From positions 1,054,001-1,118,000 of the forward strand of contig NZ_VDQT01000001.1 in NCBI RefSeq assembly GCF_007667275.1: a stretch of 64,000 nucleotides of DNA, given 5' to 3'. The position numbers and the translations under genes were made by a program. Shown piece by piece: positions 18,353 through 30,780 of the stretch. This DNA is from Stenotrophomonas rhizophila (lineage in GTDB: Bacteria > Pseudomonadota > Gammaproteobacteria > Xanthomonadales > Xanthomonadaceae). The stretch's first letter is position 1, and every line of letters starts with the position of its first letter. A model generated the notes under the pieces. The model did not search any database. It had not been told where the DNA came from and saw only the letters and a program-made list of their open reading frames with translations.

Positions 18353-18418
18353 ACATACCCCGGGCCGGCTCCTCTCCTCACACGCTGTACGTGAGTGAAG
18401 GGTTCCGGGGTTTTTCTT
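18353..18418 (+). ncRNA. Probable ~65-nt structured small RNA
   Basis: The transcript expected from the 18318 promoter begins near 18353. Its ends pair: ACCCCGG (18357-18363) with CCGGGGT (18405-18411), a perfect 7-bp stem directly followed by TTTTTCTTT, so the closing helix is also the terminator. Inside it a second hairpin CTCAC (18377-18381) / GTGAG (18391-18395) has a 9-nt loop, and a C/U-rich strand (18370-18377) is left single. No ORF explains this. It lies head to head with the Abi-like remnant; some Abi-family HEPN proteins are known to be accompanied by structured RNAs (abiF-type motif). Whether this RNA belongs to that class is open. Confidence 0.6.
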
Positions 18419-18606
18419 TGCCCGTTCTTCGAGTCTACGGGTCGAATGACGCCCGAGGGCGCAGCATGCGCAGTCCTGCGACTTCGCTCACAGGTTCGGT
18501 TTCGATAAGGTGGAGCCACGCCATCCGACATGGCTGGATGCGTCACGGTAGCCACCATCCGGCGCTGCTAATGTTTCGCTATCGAGGCGGAGGACTGCAG
18601 TACGGC

Positions 18607-19011
18607 ATGGCAAACGCTGATGCACTCATCCTGAGAATGAACGGCAGCGCGGTGCACGACATCGCGAGCTTTTACGACGAGATCAACCGCGTTTTCATGA
18701 GCGGTGAGGATTGGCAGTTGGCTCACAGCCTGGATGCGTTGGATGACATGTTGTACGGCGGCTACGGCGTGCTGGCGGGGCACGCCGTAGCCACTCTGAT
18801 CTGGCATGACATCGAGCACGCCCGGAATGCGCTGGGCGTGGCGGCCACCCGTGCATGGCTGCAGGCCAAGCTGGATGGGAGCGGCACCTTCAATGCGCGC
18901 GCCATTACCGATCAACTGCAGGCGCTCGACGCCGGCGACGGCCAGACCTACTTCCAGATCGTCATGGAGATCTTCGCGGCGCATCCGAGTATTACCCTGG
19001 AACGTCGCTGA
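18607..19011 (+). CDS. Barstar family protein
   Basis: A 134-residue protein of the barstar (ribonuclease inhibitor) fold. The diagnostic stretch is ISFYDEINRVF-like: DIASFYDEINRVFMSGEDWQ, then SLDALDDMLYGGYGV, which includes the acidic residues that barstars use to block RNase active sites. The C-terminal half (about 70-134) is longer than the Bacillus barstar (about 90 residues) and is shared with other xanthomonad members. ATG 18607 is preceded by GGAGG at a slightly long distance; earlier in-frame ATGs have no ribosome site. No barnase-type RNase gene is adjacent. It may inhibit an RNase encoded elsewhere. Confidence 0.78.
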   Translation: MANADALILRMNGSAVHDIASFYDEINRVFMSGEDWQLAHSLDALDDMLYGGYGVLAGHAVATLIWHDIEHARNALGVAATRAWLQAKLDGSGTFNARAITDQLQALDAGDGQTYFQIVMEIFAAHPSITLERR

Positions 19012-19037
19012 GCCCGCTGGGCCGATAGGCCGGGACC

Positions 19038-19183
19038 GGTAGGGTCGGTTCCCAAACGACCGCACGCGCAGCACCAACGCCCGGTGACGCATGACCACGA
19101 CCGGAGCCACCCCTCCGTTCAAGGTCATGCGTTACCGGGCGTGGACGCGCCATCGGCGGTCGTCTTGCGACCGACCCTACCGG
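19038..19183. repeat. GTAG-ended palindromic repeat pair, copy A
   Basis: Begins GGTAGGGTCGGTTCCCAAAC and ends with the near-complement GCGACCGACCCTACC, enclosing a second inverted pair (TGACGCATGACC / GGTCATGCGTTA). It is nearly identical to copy B at 21423. Stenotrophomonas genomes carry hundreds of GTAG-ended (SMAG-type) elements of this design. Confidence 0.85.
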
Positions 19184-19253
19184 TGAGTCCAGTGCCTGCA
19201 GCAGGCGGAAGCGCCGGTCCCGAGGTCCACCTCCGGCGGCCGTCTGTACCGCC

Positions 19254-19388
19254 CATCCCTACAATGTGACGTCCGCCCACCCCATGCCCCCCGCCAGCGA
19301 TGTGCCCCGCTTGACCCAGATGCCCGCTGAACCCGACCCGCCGCACAGAGCTGCAAGCTTCTTGCCTGAGGCCGGCCGCCCCACATAG
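19254..19388 (+). pseudogene. Duplicate of the mutS promoter and first codons
   Basis: From CCCTACAATGTGACGTCCG at about 19255 this stretch parallels the DNA before and at the mutS start (21594-21672). The counterpart of the mutS GTG start is TTG at 19311, giving LTQMPAE where MutS has MTQKPAE. Similarity then fades and the frame stops at 19386 after 25 codons. Together with copy A of the palindrome this makes a duplicated block of about 300 bp, interrupted by roughly 45 extra bases near 19210-19250. Confidence 0.75.
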
Positions 19389-19431
19389 CCTGGCAAGTAG
19401 CTGATCCCCACGAGGCAGTAGCGCAAGGGCT

Positions 19432-19530
19432 GGTAGGGTCGGTTCCCAAACGACCGCACGTGCACCACCAACGCCAGGTGACGCATGGACCACAACCGAA
19501 GCCACTTCTCCGCTCAACATCAATGCGCAT
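19432..19530. repeat. GTAG repeat, half copy C
   Basis: Starts GGTAGGGTCGGTTCCCAAAC like copies A and B, and follows them for about 75 bp with substitutions, but the closing arm is missing. It lies between the mutS-start duplicate and the DUF1254 gene. Confidence 0.75.
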
Positions 19531-19824
19531 CCCGGAGCTTCATGCGCTCGGACTACGCGCCAAGCAGTTTGCGCGGCCCATGACTTGGGGGTCGTGCTCC
19601 GATTTCAGTAGAAATACTGGGCCAGAGACAGTGGATACGCTCTTGTCCCATGTCCGGCGGGAAAGCCACAGTGGCGTCAGACGCTGCAGCGCGGTGGACG
19701 CGTTTACGGTCCGAGTCCCGCTGCCACTGAAGGCAGTTCGTCCCTCTACAGCCCGTTGAGACACAGACGCCTTGATTTCCGTACGGCATATATCCGGCAA
19801 ACAACATCACCGAGGAGAAGCCGC
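19531..19824. other. Gene-free stretch upstream of the DUF1254 gene
   Basis: About 290 bp with no convincing gene. Two overlapping minus-strand frames of about 85 codons exist but have no ribosome site or recognisable motif. The region has less GC than its surroundings. An AGGAG ribosome site at 19812-19818 belongs to the next gene; I see no clear promoter pair. Confidence 0.5.
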
Positions 19825-21327
19825 ATGCACGACCATCGAACTCCGTCCGCTCCAGGGATCGGAATGCTCCTTGCCCTTGCCGGCTGCATGACGCTCAGCG
19901 CGTGTAGCGATCAAGCATCGTCAGACAAAGAGAAGGTTGCTCCGGCCAAGGCGGATCAATCGGCTCCTCCCGCGCAAGCGTCGACAGACGCATCAGCGCT
20001 ACAGGAAGCCAAGGCGACCGCCAGGGATGCTTACGTCTACGGCGTCCCGATGGTGGACACCTACAAGACCGTCTACGCATTCAACGTCGACACCTCCAAT
20101 CCTCAATACAAGGGCCCATTCAATTCCATCCTGAACATCGCCCGGGTGTTCACCCCGGACGACACCGCATTCGTTACGCCCAATTCGGACACCCCTTATT
20201 CCTTTGCCATGCTGGATCTGCGGGCGGAACCGGTCGTCATCACGGTGCCAAAGATGGAGAAGGACCGCTACTTCGTCTTCCAGCTGATGGATCTTTATAC
20301 CTTCAATTTTGATTACATCGGAAGCCGCACGACCGGCAACGACGGTGGCACCTTCCTTATCGCCGGGCCGGGTTGGAAGGGAGAGGCACCCAAGGGCATC
20401 ACCAAGGTGATCCGGTCCGAGACCGACCTGGTCAGCGTGGTCGGGAGAACACAGCTGTTCAACGCCGCCGACCTGGCGAACGTGAAGAAGATACAGGCCG
20501 GCTATAAAGTGCAGCCCTTGTCGGCGTTCGCAGGAACGCAGGCTCCGCCACCGGCGCCCGCCATCGCGTGGATCAAGCCAACCCCGCCGGCGGAGGACAG
20601 GACTTCGCTGGAGTTCTTCAACCAGCTGGCCTTCCTTCTGCAGTTCGCGCAACCGCCACATCCGAGTGAGACTGCCCTGCGTGCACGCCTTGCCCAGTTG
20701 GGCATCGAGCCCGGCAAGCCCTTCGATGCCAACCGCCTGCCGCCCCCGATGCAGGACGCGCTCGAGGAGGGCATGGCCGAGGGGCAAAAGCTGATCGATG
20801 ACAAGCGTGCGTCCTTGGGGGGAAAAACCGATGCCTTGTTCGGCAACCGGGATTTCCTGAAGAACGACTACGTCGCCCGCGCCACCGGCACCCAGGTGGG
20901 CATCGGCGCGAACTCCCGCGAAGAGGCGATGTATCCGATCCTGGACAAGGACTCCCATGGGCAACCCTTGGACGGCAGCAAAGGCGCATACACACTGCGA
21001 TTCGCCAAGGATCAATTGCCGCCCGTGGATGCGTTCTGGTCAGTCACGATGTATGGCTTGCCGCAGCAGTTGCTGGTCAAGAACCCGATTGACCGCTATC
21101 TCATCAACTCGCCGATGTTGCCCGGATTGAAGAAAGACGCGGATGGCGGATTGACGATCTACATCCAGTCCGATTCCCCTGGAAAAGAGAGGCAGGCCAA
21201 TTGGCTGCCGGCACCCGATGGACCGTTCGTCATGTTCATGCGCTACTACCGTCCCAAGCCGGAATTGCTGGATGGGCGCTGGACGACCCCCGCCGTGGTC
21301 AAGACGGAAGGCGGGGCTGGGCAATAG
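19825..21327 (+). CDS. DUF1254/DUF1214 domain lipoprotein
   Basis: A 500-residue protein with a lipobox LSAC (C27) and a charged linker to about residue 58. The DUF1254 domain follows (about 60-190: DAYVYGVPMVDTYKTVY, then FVTPNSDTPYSFAMLDLR and the D-RYFVFQLMDLYTFNF segment), then DUF1214 at the C-terminus (about 375-490: FWSVTMYGLPQQLLV, NPIDRYLINS, NWLPAPDGPFVMFMRYY). Both domains are shared by a large family of envelope proteins without a settled biochemical function. It has an AGGAG ribosome site at 19812-19818. It is flanked by two copies of the mutS upstream region, which suggests it was inserted there. Confidence 0.88.
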   Translation: MHDHRTPSAPGIGMLLALAGCMTLSACSDQASSDKEKVAPAKADQSAPPAQASTDASALQEAKATARDAYVYGVPMVDTYKTVYAFNVDTSNPQYKGPFNSILNIARVFTPDDTAFVTPNSDTPYSFAMLDLRAEPVVITVPKMEKDRYFVFQLMDLYTFNFDYIGSRTTGNDGGTFLIAGPGWKGEAPKGITKVIRSETDLVSVVGRTQLFNAADLANVKKIQAGYKVQPLSAFAGTQAPPPAPAIAWIKPTPPAEDRTSLEFFNQLAFLLQFAQPPHPSETALRARLAQLGIEPGKPFDANRLPPPMQDALEEGMAEGQKLIDDKRASLGGKTDALFGNRDFLKNDYVARATGTQVGIGANSREEAMYPILDKDSHGQPLDGSKGAYTLRFAKDQLPPVDAFWSVTMYGLPQQLLVKNPIDRYLINSPMLPGLKKDADGGLTIYIQSDSPGKERQANWLPAPDGPFVMFMRYYRPKPELLDGRWTTPAVVKTEGGAGQ

Positions 21328-21422
21328 GGCGCACAGCCCTCAAGTGTGGGCCGCGGGAATGACAAGCATGTGGTTCGATACGGGGTGCTGGGCGTCGATC
21401 AATGCAACCCTCCCGGGGGCCT

Positions 21423-21570
21423 GGTAGGGTCGGTTCCCAAACGACCGCACGTGCAGCACCAACGCCCGGTGACGGATGGACCACGACCGGAGCCACCTCT
21501 CCGTTCAAGGTCATGCGCTACCGGGCGTGGACGCGCCATCGGCGGTCGTCTTGCGACCGACCCTACCGGT
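21423..21570. repeat. GTAG-ended palindromic repeat pair, copy B
   Basis: Same element as copy A (19038) with few substitutions. It lies 80 bp before the mutS start and ends just upstream of the TACAAT hexamer at 21598 that is the likely mutS -10 element. Confidence 0.85.
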
Positions 21571-21648
21571 CAATCCGGTGCCTGCGGCAGCCCTCCCCTA
21601 CAATGTGACGTCCGGCCACCCCATGGCCCCGCCACCGATGGACCCCGC

Positions 21649-24237
<2,589 letters not shown>

Positions 24238-24239
24238 GG

Positions 24240-24300
24240 CGTCACGACCAACGGTCGTGACCTACCAGTCAGGCGTCACGACCAACGGTCGTGACCTACC
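24240..24300. repeat. Two tandem GTAG-type palindromes after mutS
   Basis: The unit GTCACGACCAACGGTCGTGAC followed by CTACC occurs twice, 34 bp apart, starting 3 bp after the mutS stop. Each forms a 9-bp hairpin; this is a second sequence family of GTAG elements in the window. Confidence 0.85.
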
Positions 24301-24331
24301 GCCTTCACGCGGGCGGCGCCCGCGTGAAGGC
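24301..24331. terminator. Perfect 31-bp palindrome
   Basis: Two perfect 15-base arms (starting GCCTTCACGCGGGCG) around a single central G. It directly follows the tandem repeats and lies between mutS and the DUF937 gene. A cruciform or RNA hairpin of this strength would stop or stabilise the mutS transcript; no T-run of four follows closely. Confidence 0.6.
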
Positions 24332-24398
24332 TTCGCATTTTCTTCGTGCAGGCGGCGTTATGCTCCGGCGGCCCCATCCCGGGGCAAAGGAGTCGATC

Positions 24399-25007
24399 GT
24401 GAATACGAACTCGCTCACCGAAACGTTGTTGTCCCAGCTACAGGGTCCCGGCGTACAGCAGGTGTCCCGGCAGCTCGGGCTGGACCAGGACCAGGCGTCG
24501 CAGGCGGTCACCGCAGCCCTGCCCCTGTTGATGGGCGCACTGGGCAGGAATGCCAGCCAACCCCAAGGCGCCCAGTCGCTGCTCAATGCGCTTCAGAAGG
24601 ACCACCTGGCCGGCGGCGGCGGCGGCGGCGGAGGCTTCGACCTCGGCAGCATCCTCGGCGCGGTGTTGGGCGGTGGCGGCGGCAGTGCCACCAACGGTGC
24701 CGGCATCCTCGGCCATGTGTTTGGCGGCCAGACCCCGCAGGCCGCGCAGGCGTTGGGCCAGCAGACCGGCCTCGACAGCGGTCGCTCCGGCCAGCTGCTG
24801 GCCATCCTGGCCCCGATCGTAATGTCGTTCCTGGCCCAACGGTTCGCCCAGCAGGGCAATGCCGGCCAACTCAGCCAGGCCCTCGGACAGGAAGCACCGC
24901 CTGCCGGCAGTGGCGGCTTCACCGGTCTGCTCGGCGGCATGCTCGATCAGAACGGCGATGGAAAGACCGATGTGACGGACCTGATTGGCTTCCTCGGCAA
25001 GCGCTGA
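24399..25007 (+). CDS. DUF937 domain protein
   Basis: A 202-residue protein with a GTG start at 24399 behind AAAGGAG. The N-terminal 70 residues (LLSQLQGPGVQQVSRQLGLD, then ALPLLMGALGRNA) are the DUF937 helical repeat, repeated in part around 125-155. The middle is Gly-rich (eight consecutive Gly codons near residue 73). The C-terminus ends DQNGDGKTDVTDLIGFLGKR, a dockerin/EF-hand-like D-x-N-x-D-x-K-x-D loop. Function of the family is unknown. An excellent terminator follows 15 bp after the stop. Confidence 0.85.
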   Translation: MNTNSLTETLLSQLQGPGVQQVSRQLGLDQDQASQAVTAALPLLMGALGRNASQPQGAQSLLNALQKDHLAGGGGGGGGFDLGSILGAVLGGGGGSATNGAGILGHVFGGQTPQAAQALGQQTGLDSGRSGQLLAILAPIVMSFLAQRFAQQGNAGQLSQALGQEAPPAGSGGFTGLLGGMLDQNGDGKTDVTDLIGFLGKR

Positions 25008-25021
25008 GCGTGGCCGCGCGC

Positions 25022-25047
25022 GCCGGGCCAGCCCGCCCGGCAGTTTT
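25022..25047 (+). terminator. Intrinsic terminator of the DUF937 gene
   Basis: GCCGGGC / GCCCGGC, 7 bp, with a 6-nt loop, then AGTTTT. It ends 2 bp before the OxyR-like site of katG. Confidence 0.85.
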
Positions 25048-25048
25048 G

Positions 25049-25085
25049 ATAGCCCCTCCCTATCACTTTGGTTGAATCATTCACT
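25049..25085 (+). promoter_or_regulatory. OxyR-like binding site upstream of katG
   Basis: The spacing ATAG-N7-CTAT-N7-GTTG-N7-CACT matches the OxyR consensus (ATAG-N7-CTAT repeated). The first half-site is perfect; the second keeps 1 or 2 of 4 bases in each quartet. It lies 98 bp before the katG start. Peroxide induction by OxyR is inferred. Confidence 0.65.
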
Positions 25086-25176
25086 TTTACCAATCACTCC
25101 ACCCTGCTTAACGTAAAGGCGCTCCCTCTGCGTCTCCCCCGCGAGGCCATTCCCTCATTCGCCAGTCCACAGGTAA

Positions 25177-27420
<2,244 letters not shown>

Positions 27421-27434
27421 GGCCGGTTCTGCGG

Positions 27435-27535
27435 GCGCACGACCAACGGTCGTGCGCTACCCGGGAGTTGTTGCGGTGGCGCCGGCCGTTGGCCTGCATT
27501 GGGACCGCCTGGGCCGGCCAGCGGCCGGCGCTACC
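27435..27535. repeat. GTAG-type palindromes after katG
   Basis: GCGCACGACCAACGGTCGTG with CTACC (27435-27461) is the same family as the mutS-downstream units. A second, imperfect pair built on GGCCGG and GGCGCTACC follows (27481-27535). They lie between the convergent katG and hslR genes. Confidence 0.75.
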
Positions 27536-27592
27536 GTGTTGCTTCGCGCGTCGGCATCACGTTTCGTCACCGTGTTTCGTCGCGCCCACGCG

Positions 27593-28003
27593 TCACATGG
27601 CGTCGAGATCGCCCAAGGCCTTGATCAGCCGGCGCGCGCGCTTGTCGGGGCGATGCTCCGGCGGCAGGTAGCCGTTCTTCATGGCCGCGCGCTGCGCACG
27701 CTGCTCCGCCCTTCGCGCGCGCGAGGCTTCGCTTTCCTCGTACAGCTGCTGCGCCACCGGCGCCGGGCCGCGCAGGTCGCTCAGGCCACGCACCTGTACG
27801 TCATACACCTCATCGCCGCGGCTGATCTGCAGCTGCTCGCCCACGCGCACCGCGCGCGAGGATTTCGGCCGCTGCCCGGCCACGTCGACCTTGCCGGTTT
27901 CCACCGCCTGCTTGGCCAAGCTGCGGGTCTTGTAGAAGCGTGCGGCCCACAGCCACACGTCCAGCCGCACGGAGGCGGCGACCAACGGTTGTGCTTCTGT
28001 CAT
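27593..28003 (-). CDS. hslR: S4-domain RNA-binding heat shock protein 15
   Basis: A 136-residue protein. The S4 RNA-binding fold covers about residues 10-70 (VRLDVWLWAARFYKTRSLAKQ, then GKVDVAGQRPKSSRAVRVGE), followed by a basic alpha-helical tail (SEASRARRAEQRAQRAAMKNG). Hsp15 binds 50S subunits carrying stalled nascent peptide and helps their recycling. Length matches E. coli HslR. The next upstream gene on the same strand stops 10 bp away and may be in the same transcript. Confidence 0.9.
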   Translation of the reverse strand: MTEAQPLVAASVRLDVWLWAARFYKTRSLAKQAVETGKVDVAGQRPKSSRAVRVGEQLQISRGDEVYDVQVRGLSDLRGPAPVAQQLYEESEASRARRAEQRAQRAAMKNGYLPPEHRPDKRARRLIKALGDLDAM

Positions 28004-28012
28004 GCGGGTGGT

Positions 28013-28333
28013 TCAGCTCCCCGGCTCGGCCGGTCGTCGATTCAACGGTTGCGGTGCCGACGGGTTGCCACGGCAACCGGTGCCACCGATCAGCACGGGC
28101 ACGCCCGCATCCAGATCGCGGCGCTGGCTGCCGACCTGGCATTCGGGTCGGTCCATGGGCCGTACCTGCGCGTCGCGCAGGCGGTCATCCGTACTCGAAC
28201 ATGCGGGCAGCGCGGCGGCAATCAAGACCGCCAATACGACGGGGATGAACCGGTCAGCCGGGCGGGTCGCGCGCCGGCGCGCGACCGGAACGTCCGGCGC
28301 GGCGGTCGTGCAGTGGGACGCGGAGTGGCGCAT
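28013..28333 (-). CDS. Small putative lipoprotein of unknown function
   Basis: A 106-residue frame. A hydrophobic segment (IPVVLAVLIAAALPAC, about 30-45) ends in a lipobox-like LPAC, but it is preceded by a long basic N-terminal tail, so the true start may be further downstream. The mature part has a CQVGS and a GGTGCRG element. No family recognised. It is close to hslR on the same strand. Confidence 0.5.
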   Translation of the reverse strand: MRHSASHCTTAAPDVPVARRRATRPADRFIPVVLAVLIAAALPACSSTDDRLRDAQVRPMDRPECQVGSQRRDLDAGVPVLIGGTGCRGNPSAPQPLNRRPAEPGS

Positions 28334-28397
28334 CGCAATATCCCGTTGATGGGCGTGGTGCTAGTGTGCCGCTGTCCACGCCTGATCTCCATAGCAC

Positions 28398-29864
28398 ATG
28401 GCCAAAGCGCCGCTTGACCTCACCACCGGCCCGATCGGGCGCAATCTGTTCCTGTTCGCCCTGCCGATCCTGGCCGGCAATATCGCCCAGTCGCTGAACG
28501 GATCGGTGAATGCGATATGGGTGGGGCGTTTCCTCGGCGAGGCGGCGCTGACCGCGACCGCGAACGCCAACAACATCATGTTTTTCCTGATCGGGTCGGT
28601 GTTCGGCATCGGCATGGCCGCCACCATCCTGATCGGCCAGGCGATGGGGGCACGCGACATCCCGCAGGCGCGGCGGGTGATGGGCACCAGTGCCACCTTC
28701 TTCATCGGGCTGTCGGTGGTGATCGCGGTCGCCGGCTGGTGGCTGTCGCACCCGCTGCTGGCGGCGATGGGCACCCCCGCCGCGTCGCTGCCACTGGCCG
28801 AGGCCTACCTGAAGGTGATCTTCCTGGCGATGCCGACGCTGTACGCCTTTGCCTTCCTCAGCTCGGCGCTGCGCGGCGTGGGCGATTCGCGCACGCCGTT
28901 CCGGTTCCTGCTGCTGTCGGTGGTGCTGGACATCGGTTTCAATCCGCTGCTGATCTTCGGCATCGGGCCGTTCCCGCAGCTGGGCATCGCCGGCGCGGCG
29001 TGGGCCACGCTGATCGCACAGACGCTGTCGCTGGTCGGCCTGCTCTGGTACATGCGCAACAAGCGCCATGTGCTGTGGCTGGGGCGCAAGGACATGCACC
29101 TGTTCAAGGTGGACCTGGTGATCCTGCGCGCGCTGGTGGTCAAGGGCGTGCCGATGGGGCTGCAGATGGTGCTGATTTCGCTGTCGATGATCATGATGAT
29201 GACCATGGTCAACAGCTACGGTACCGATACCGCAGCGGCCTATGGCGCGTCGCTGCAGTTGTGGACCTACGTGCAGATGCCGGCGATGGCGATCGGTGCG
29301 GCCTGCTCGTCGATGGCGGCGCAGAACGTGGGCGCAGGCAACTGGTCGCGCGTGCGCGGGACCGCGCGCAGCGGCGTGCTGTACAACTTCCTGCTCACCG
29401 GCGTGCTGATCCTGCCGTTGATCCTGCTCGACCGCTACACGCTGGCGCTGTTCCTGCCCAGCGGCAGCGCGGCGCTGGACGTGGCGCGCCACCTCAACCA
29501 CATCGCGGTGTGGTCGTTCCTGTTCTTCGGCGTGAACTTCGTGATCTCCGGCGTAGTGCGCTCGACCGGCGCGGTGATTCCGCCGCTGCTGATCCTGGCC
29601 GCGTCATTGTGGGGAATCCGGGTGCCGTTCGCCGAGCTGCTGCAGGACCGCTGGGGCGCCGATGCGGTGTGGTGGAGTTTCCCGGTCAGCTCGTTCTGCG
29701 CGATGCTGATGTCACTGGCGTATTACCGCTGGGGCGGCTGGCGCAAGGCGCGCATGTTGCCTGCCCATCGCCAGGAAGTAGCGGCGCCCGCCGAAATTCC
29801 GGCATCGCCGCCGTCGCCGGTCGCCGATCCCGCACCGCCGATTGCCGGGGTCGAACGCGGTTAG
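28398..29864 (+). CDS. MATE family efflux transporter
   Basis: A 488-residue inner-membrane exporter with 12 hydrophobic helices in two homologous halves of six. LTTGPIGRNLFLFALPILAG at the start and the N-terminal NANNIMFFLIGSVFGIGMAATI segment are typical of MATE proteins, which expel drugs or metabolites in exchange for sodium or protons. The C-terminal 35 residues are Pro/Ala-rich and cytoplasmic. Length is normal for the family. No adjacent regulator was found; its substrate is unknown. Confidence 0.92.
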   Translation: MAKAPLDLTTGPIGRNLFLFALPILAGNIAQSLNGSVNAIWVGRFLGEAALTATANANNIMFFLIGSVFGIGMAATILIGQAMGARDIPQARRVMGTSATFFIGLSVVIAVAGWWLSHPLLAAMGTPAASLPLAEAYLKVIFLAMPTLYAFAFLSSALRGVGDSRTPFRFLLLSVVLDIGFNPLLIFGIGPFPQLGIAGAAWATLIAQTLSLVGLLWYMRNKRHVLWLGRKDMHLFKVDLVILRALVVKGVPMGLQMVLISLSMIMMMTMVNSYGTDTAAAYGASLQLWTYVQMPAMAIGAACSSMAAQNVGAGNWSRVRGTARSGVLYNFLLTGVLILPLILLDRYTLALFLPSGSAALDVARHLNHIAVWSFLFFGVNFVISGVVRSTGAVIPPLLILAASLWGIRVPFAELLQDRWGADAVWWSFPVSSFCAMLMSLAYYRWGGWRKARMLPAHRQEVAAPAEIPASPPSPVADPAPPIAGVERG

Positions 29865-29868
29865 ATGG

Positions 29869-30084
29869 CGTGGACACGCATGGCGTGTCCCTACGCGACC
29901 ATCCAGCGCACGATGCACCACCCCGTAGCGACACGCCATGCGTGTCCCAGGCAGCCCCAAACGCAGACGCACGACGCCCCACCTTTTAGCGACACGCCAT
30001 GCGTGTCCCAAGGGGCCTGAAACGCAAACGGCCACCCGAAGGTGGCCGTCTGGTTGGGTAGGTACCGACCGTTGGTCGGTACCC
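29869..30084. repeat. Cluster of GTAG-type palindromes
   Basis: Three units of a third family, centred on GACACGCCATGCGTGTC, lie at 29869-29896 (inverted), 29924-29948 and 29987-30009. A further unit of another sequence (GGTACCGACCGTTGGTCGGTACC) is at 30061-30083. They fill the space between the convergent MATE and rplS genes. Confidence 0.8.
30018..30049 (-). terminator. Terminator of the rpsP-rimM-trmD-rplS operon
   Basis: On the minus strand ACGGCCACC-TTCG-GGTGGCCGT is a 9-bp stem with a stable UUCG tetraloop, followed by TTGCGTTT. It lies 46 bp after the rplS stop. Confidence 0.85.
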
Positions 30085-30094
30085 CACGCCGGAA

Positions 30095-30502
30095 TTACTG
30101 GGCAGCCTTGGCGGCCAGGCGCGCGGCCTTGGCCTGCGCTGCAGCAGCCAGATCTTCCTTGATGCGGGCAGCCTTGCCTTCCAGGCCGCGCAGGTAGTAC
30201 AGCTTGCCGGCGCGGACCTTACCACGACGCTTCACTTCGACCGAGTCGATGATGGCGCTGTGGGTCTGGAAGACGCGCTCGACGCCGTAGCCGTGCGAGA
30301 TCTTGCGGACGGTGAAAGCCGAGTTCAGGCCGGCGTTCTTGGTGCCGATGACGACGCCTTCGTAAGCCTGCACGCGCTCACGGTTGCCTTCCTTCACCTT
30401 CACGTTGACGACGATGGTGTCACCCTGGCTGAACTGCGGCAGCTCACGGGTAATCTGGGCGGATTCGAAATCCGAAAGAATGGTCTTGTTCAGCTTGCTC
30501 AT
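30095..30502 (-). CDS. rplS: 50S ribosomal protein L19
   Basis: A 135-residue ribosomal protein at the 30S-50S interface. The conserved core is complete: [20 protein letters not shown], then [27 protein letters not shown] sequence, [15 protein letters not shown] and [13 protein letters not shown]. The Ala/Lys-rich tail (about 115-135) is longer than in E. coli (115 residues). ATG 30502 was used; an upstream in-frame start would add 14 unrelated residues. It is the last gene of the operon, but 278 bp and a GTAG repeat separate it from trmD. Confidence 0.97.
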   Translation of the reverse strand: MSKLNKTILSDFESAQITRELPQFSQGDTIVVNVKVKEGNRERVQAYEGVVIGTKNAGLNSAFTVRKISHGYGVERVFQTHSAIIDSVEVKRRGKVRAGKLYYLRGLEGKAARIKEDLAAAAQAKAARLAAKAAQ

Positions 30503-30666
30503 GGGTGCACCGATAGTAGTTCGGGTGGTCGTGTCGTTCGACAACGTGGGCTCATGCAGTCACCGGACTGTGCTGCACGTTTTTTGTAGGGATTCCTACC
30601 ATCGGGCCGGTGAGGGCCTGATGGGAATCCGCGATTCTAACCAGTTTCTGGCTCTGTTACCAGTCC

Positions 30667-30727
30667 GGTAGCGCCGGCCGTTGGCCGGCCCACGGACCGC
30701 CTTGGCCGACCAACGGTCGGCGCTACC
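30667..30727. repeat. GTAG palindrome pair between trmD and rplS
   Basis: GGTAGCGCCGGCCGTTGGCC at one end and CCAACGGTCGGCGCTACC at the other make a 60-bp inverted pair. It sits inside the trmD-rplS gap of an otherwise compact operon. Confidence 0.82.
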
Positions 30728-30780
30728 GGGTGGGAGCGCGTGCGCCGGTCAGCGGTCGGCGATGCAGACCCCATCAGGCG

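Noticed and set aside
18353..18418. Identification of the small RNA as ptaRNA1
   Set aside because: ptaRNA1 is a plasmid-type antisense RNA of similar size in xanthomonads, but I cannot recall its sequence well enough to claim a match, and the minus-strand frame here does not look like its target toxin.
19553..19810. Two overlapping minus-strand frames of about 85 codons
   Set aside because: No ribosome site, no motif, and both frames open over the same stretch; I cannot support either as a gene.
24240..24300. Possible CRISPR repeats
   Set aside because: Only two units, each a self-contained palindrome with GTAG, and no cas genes anywhere in the window.
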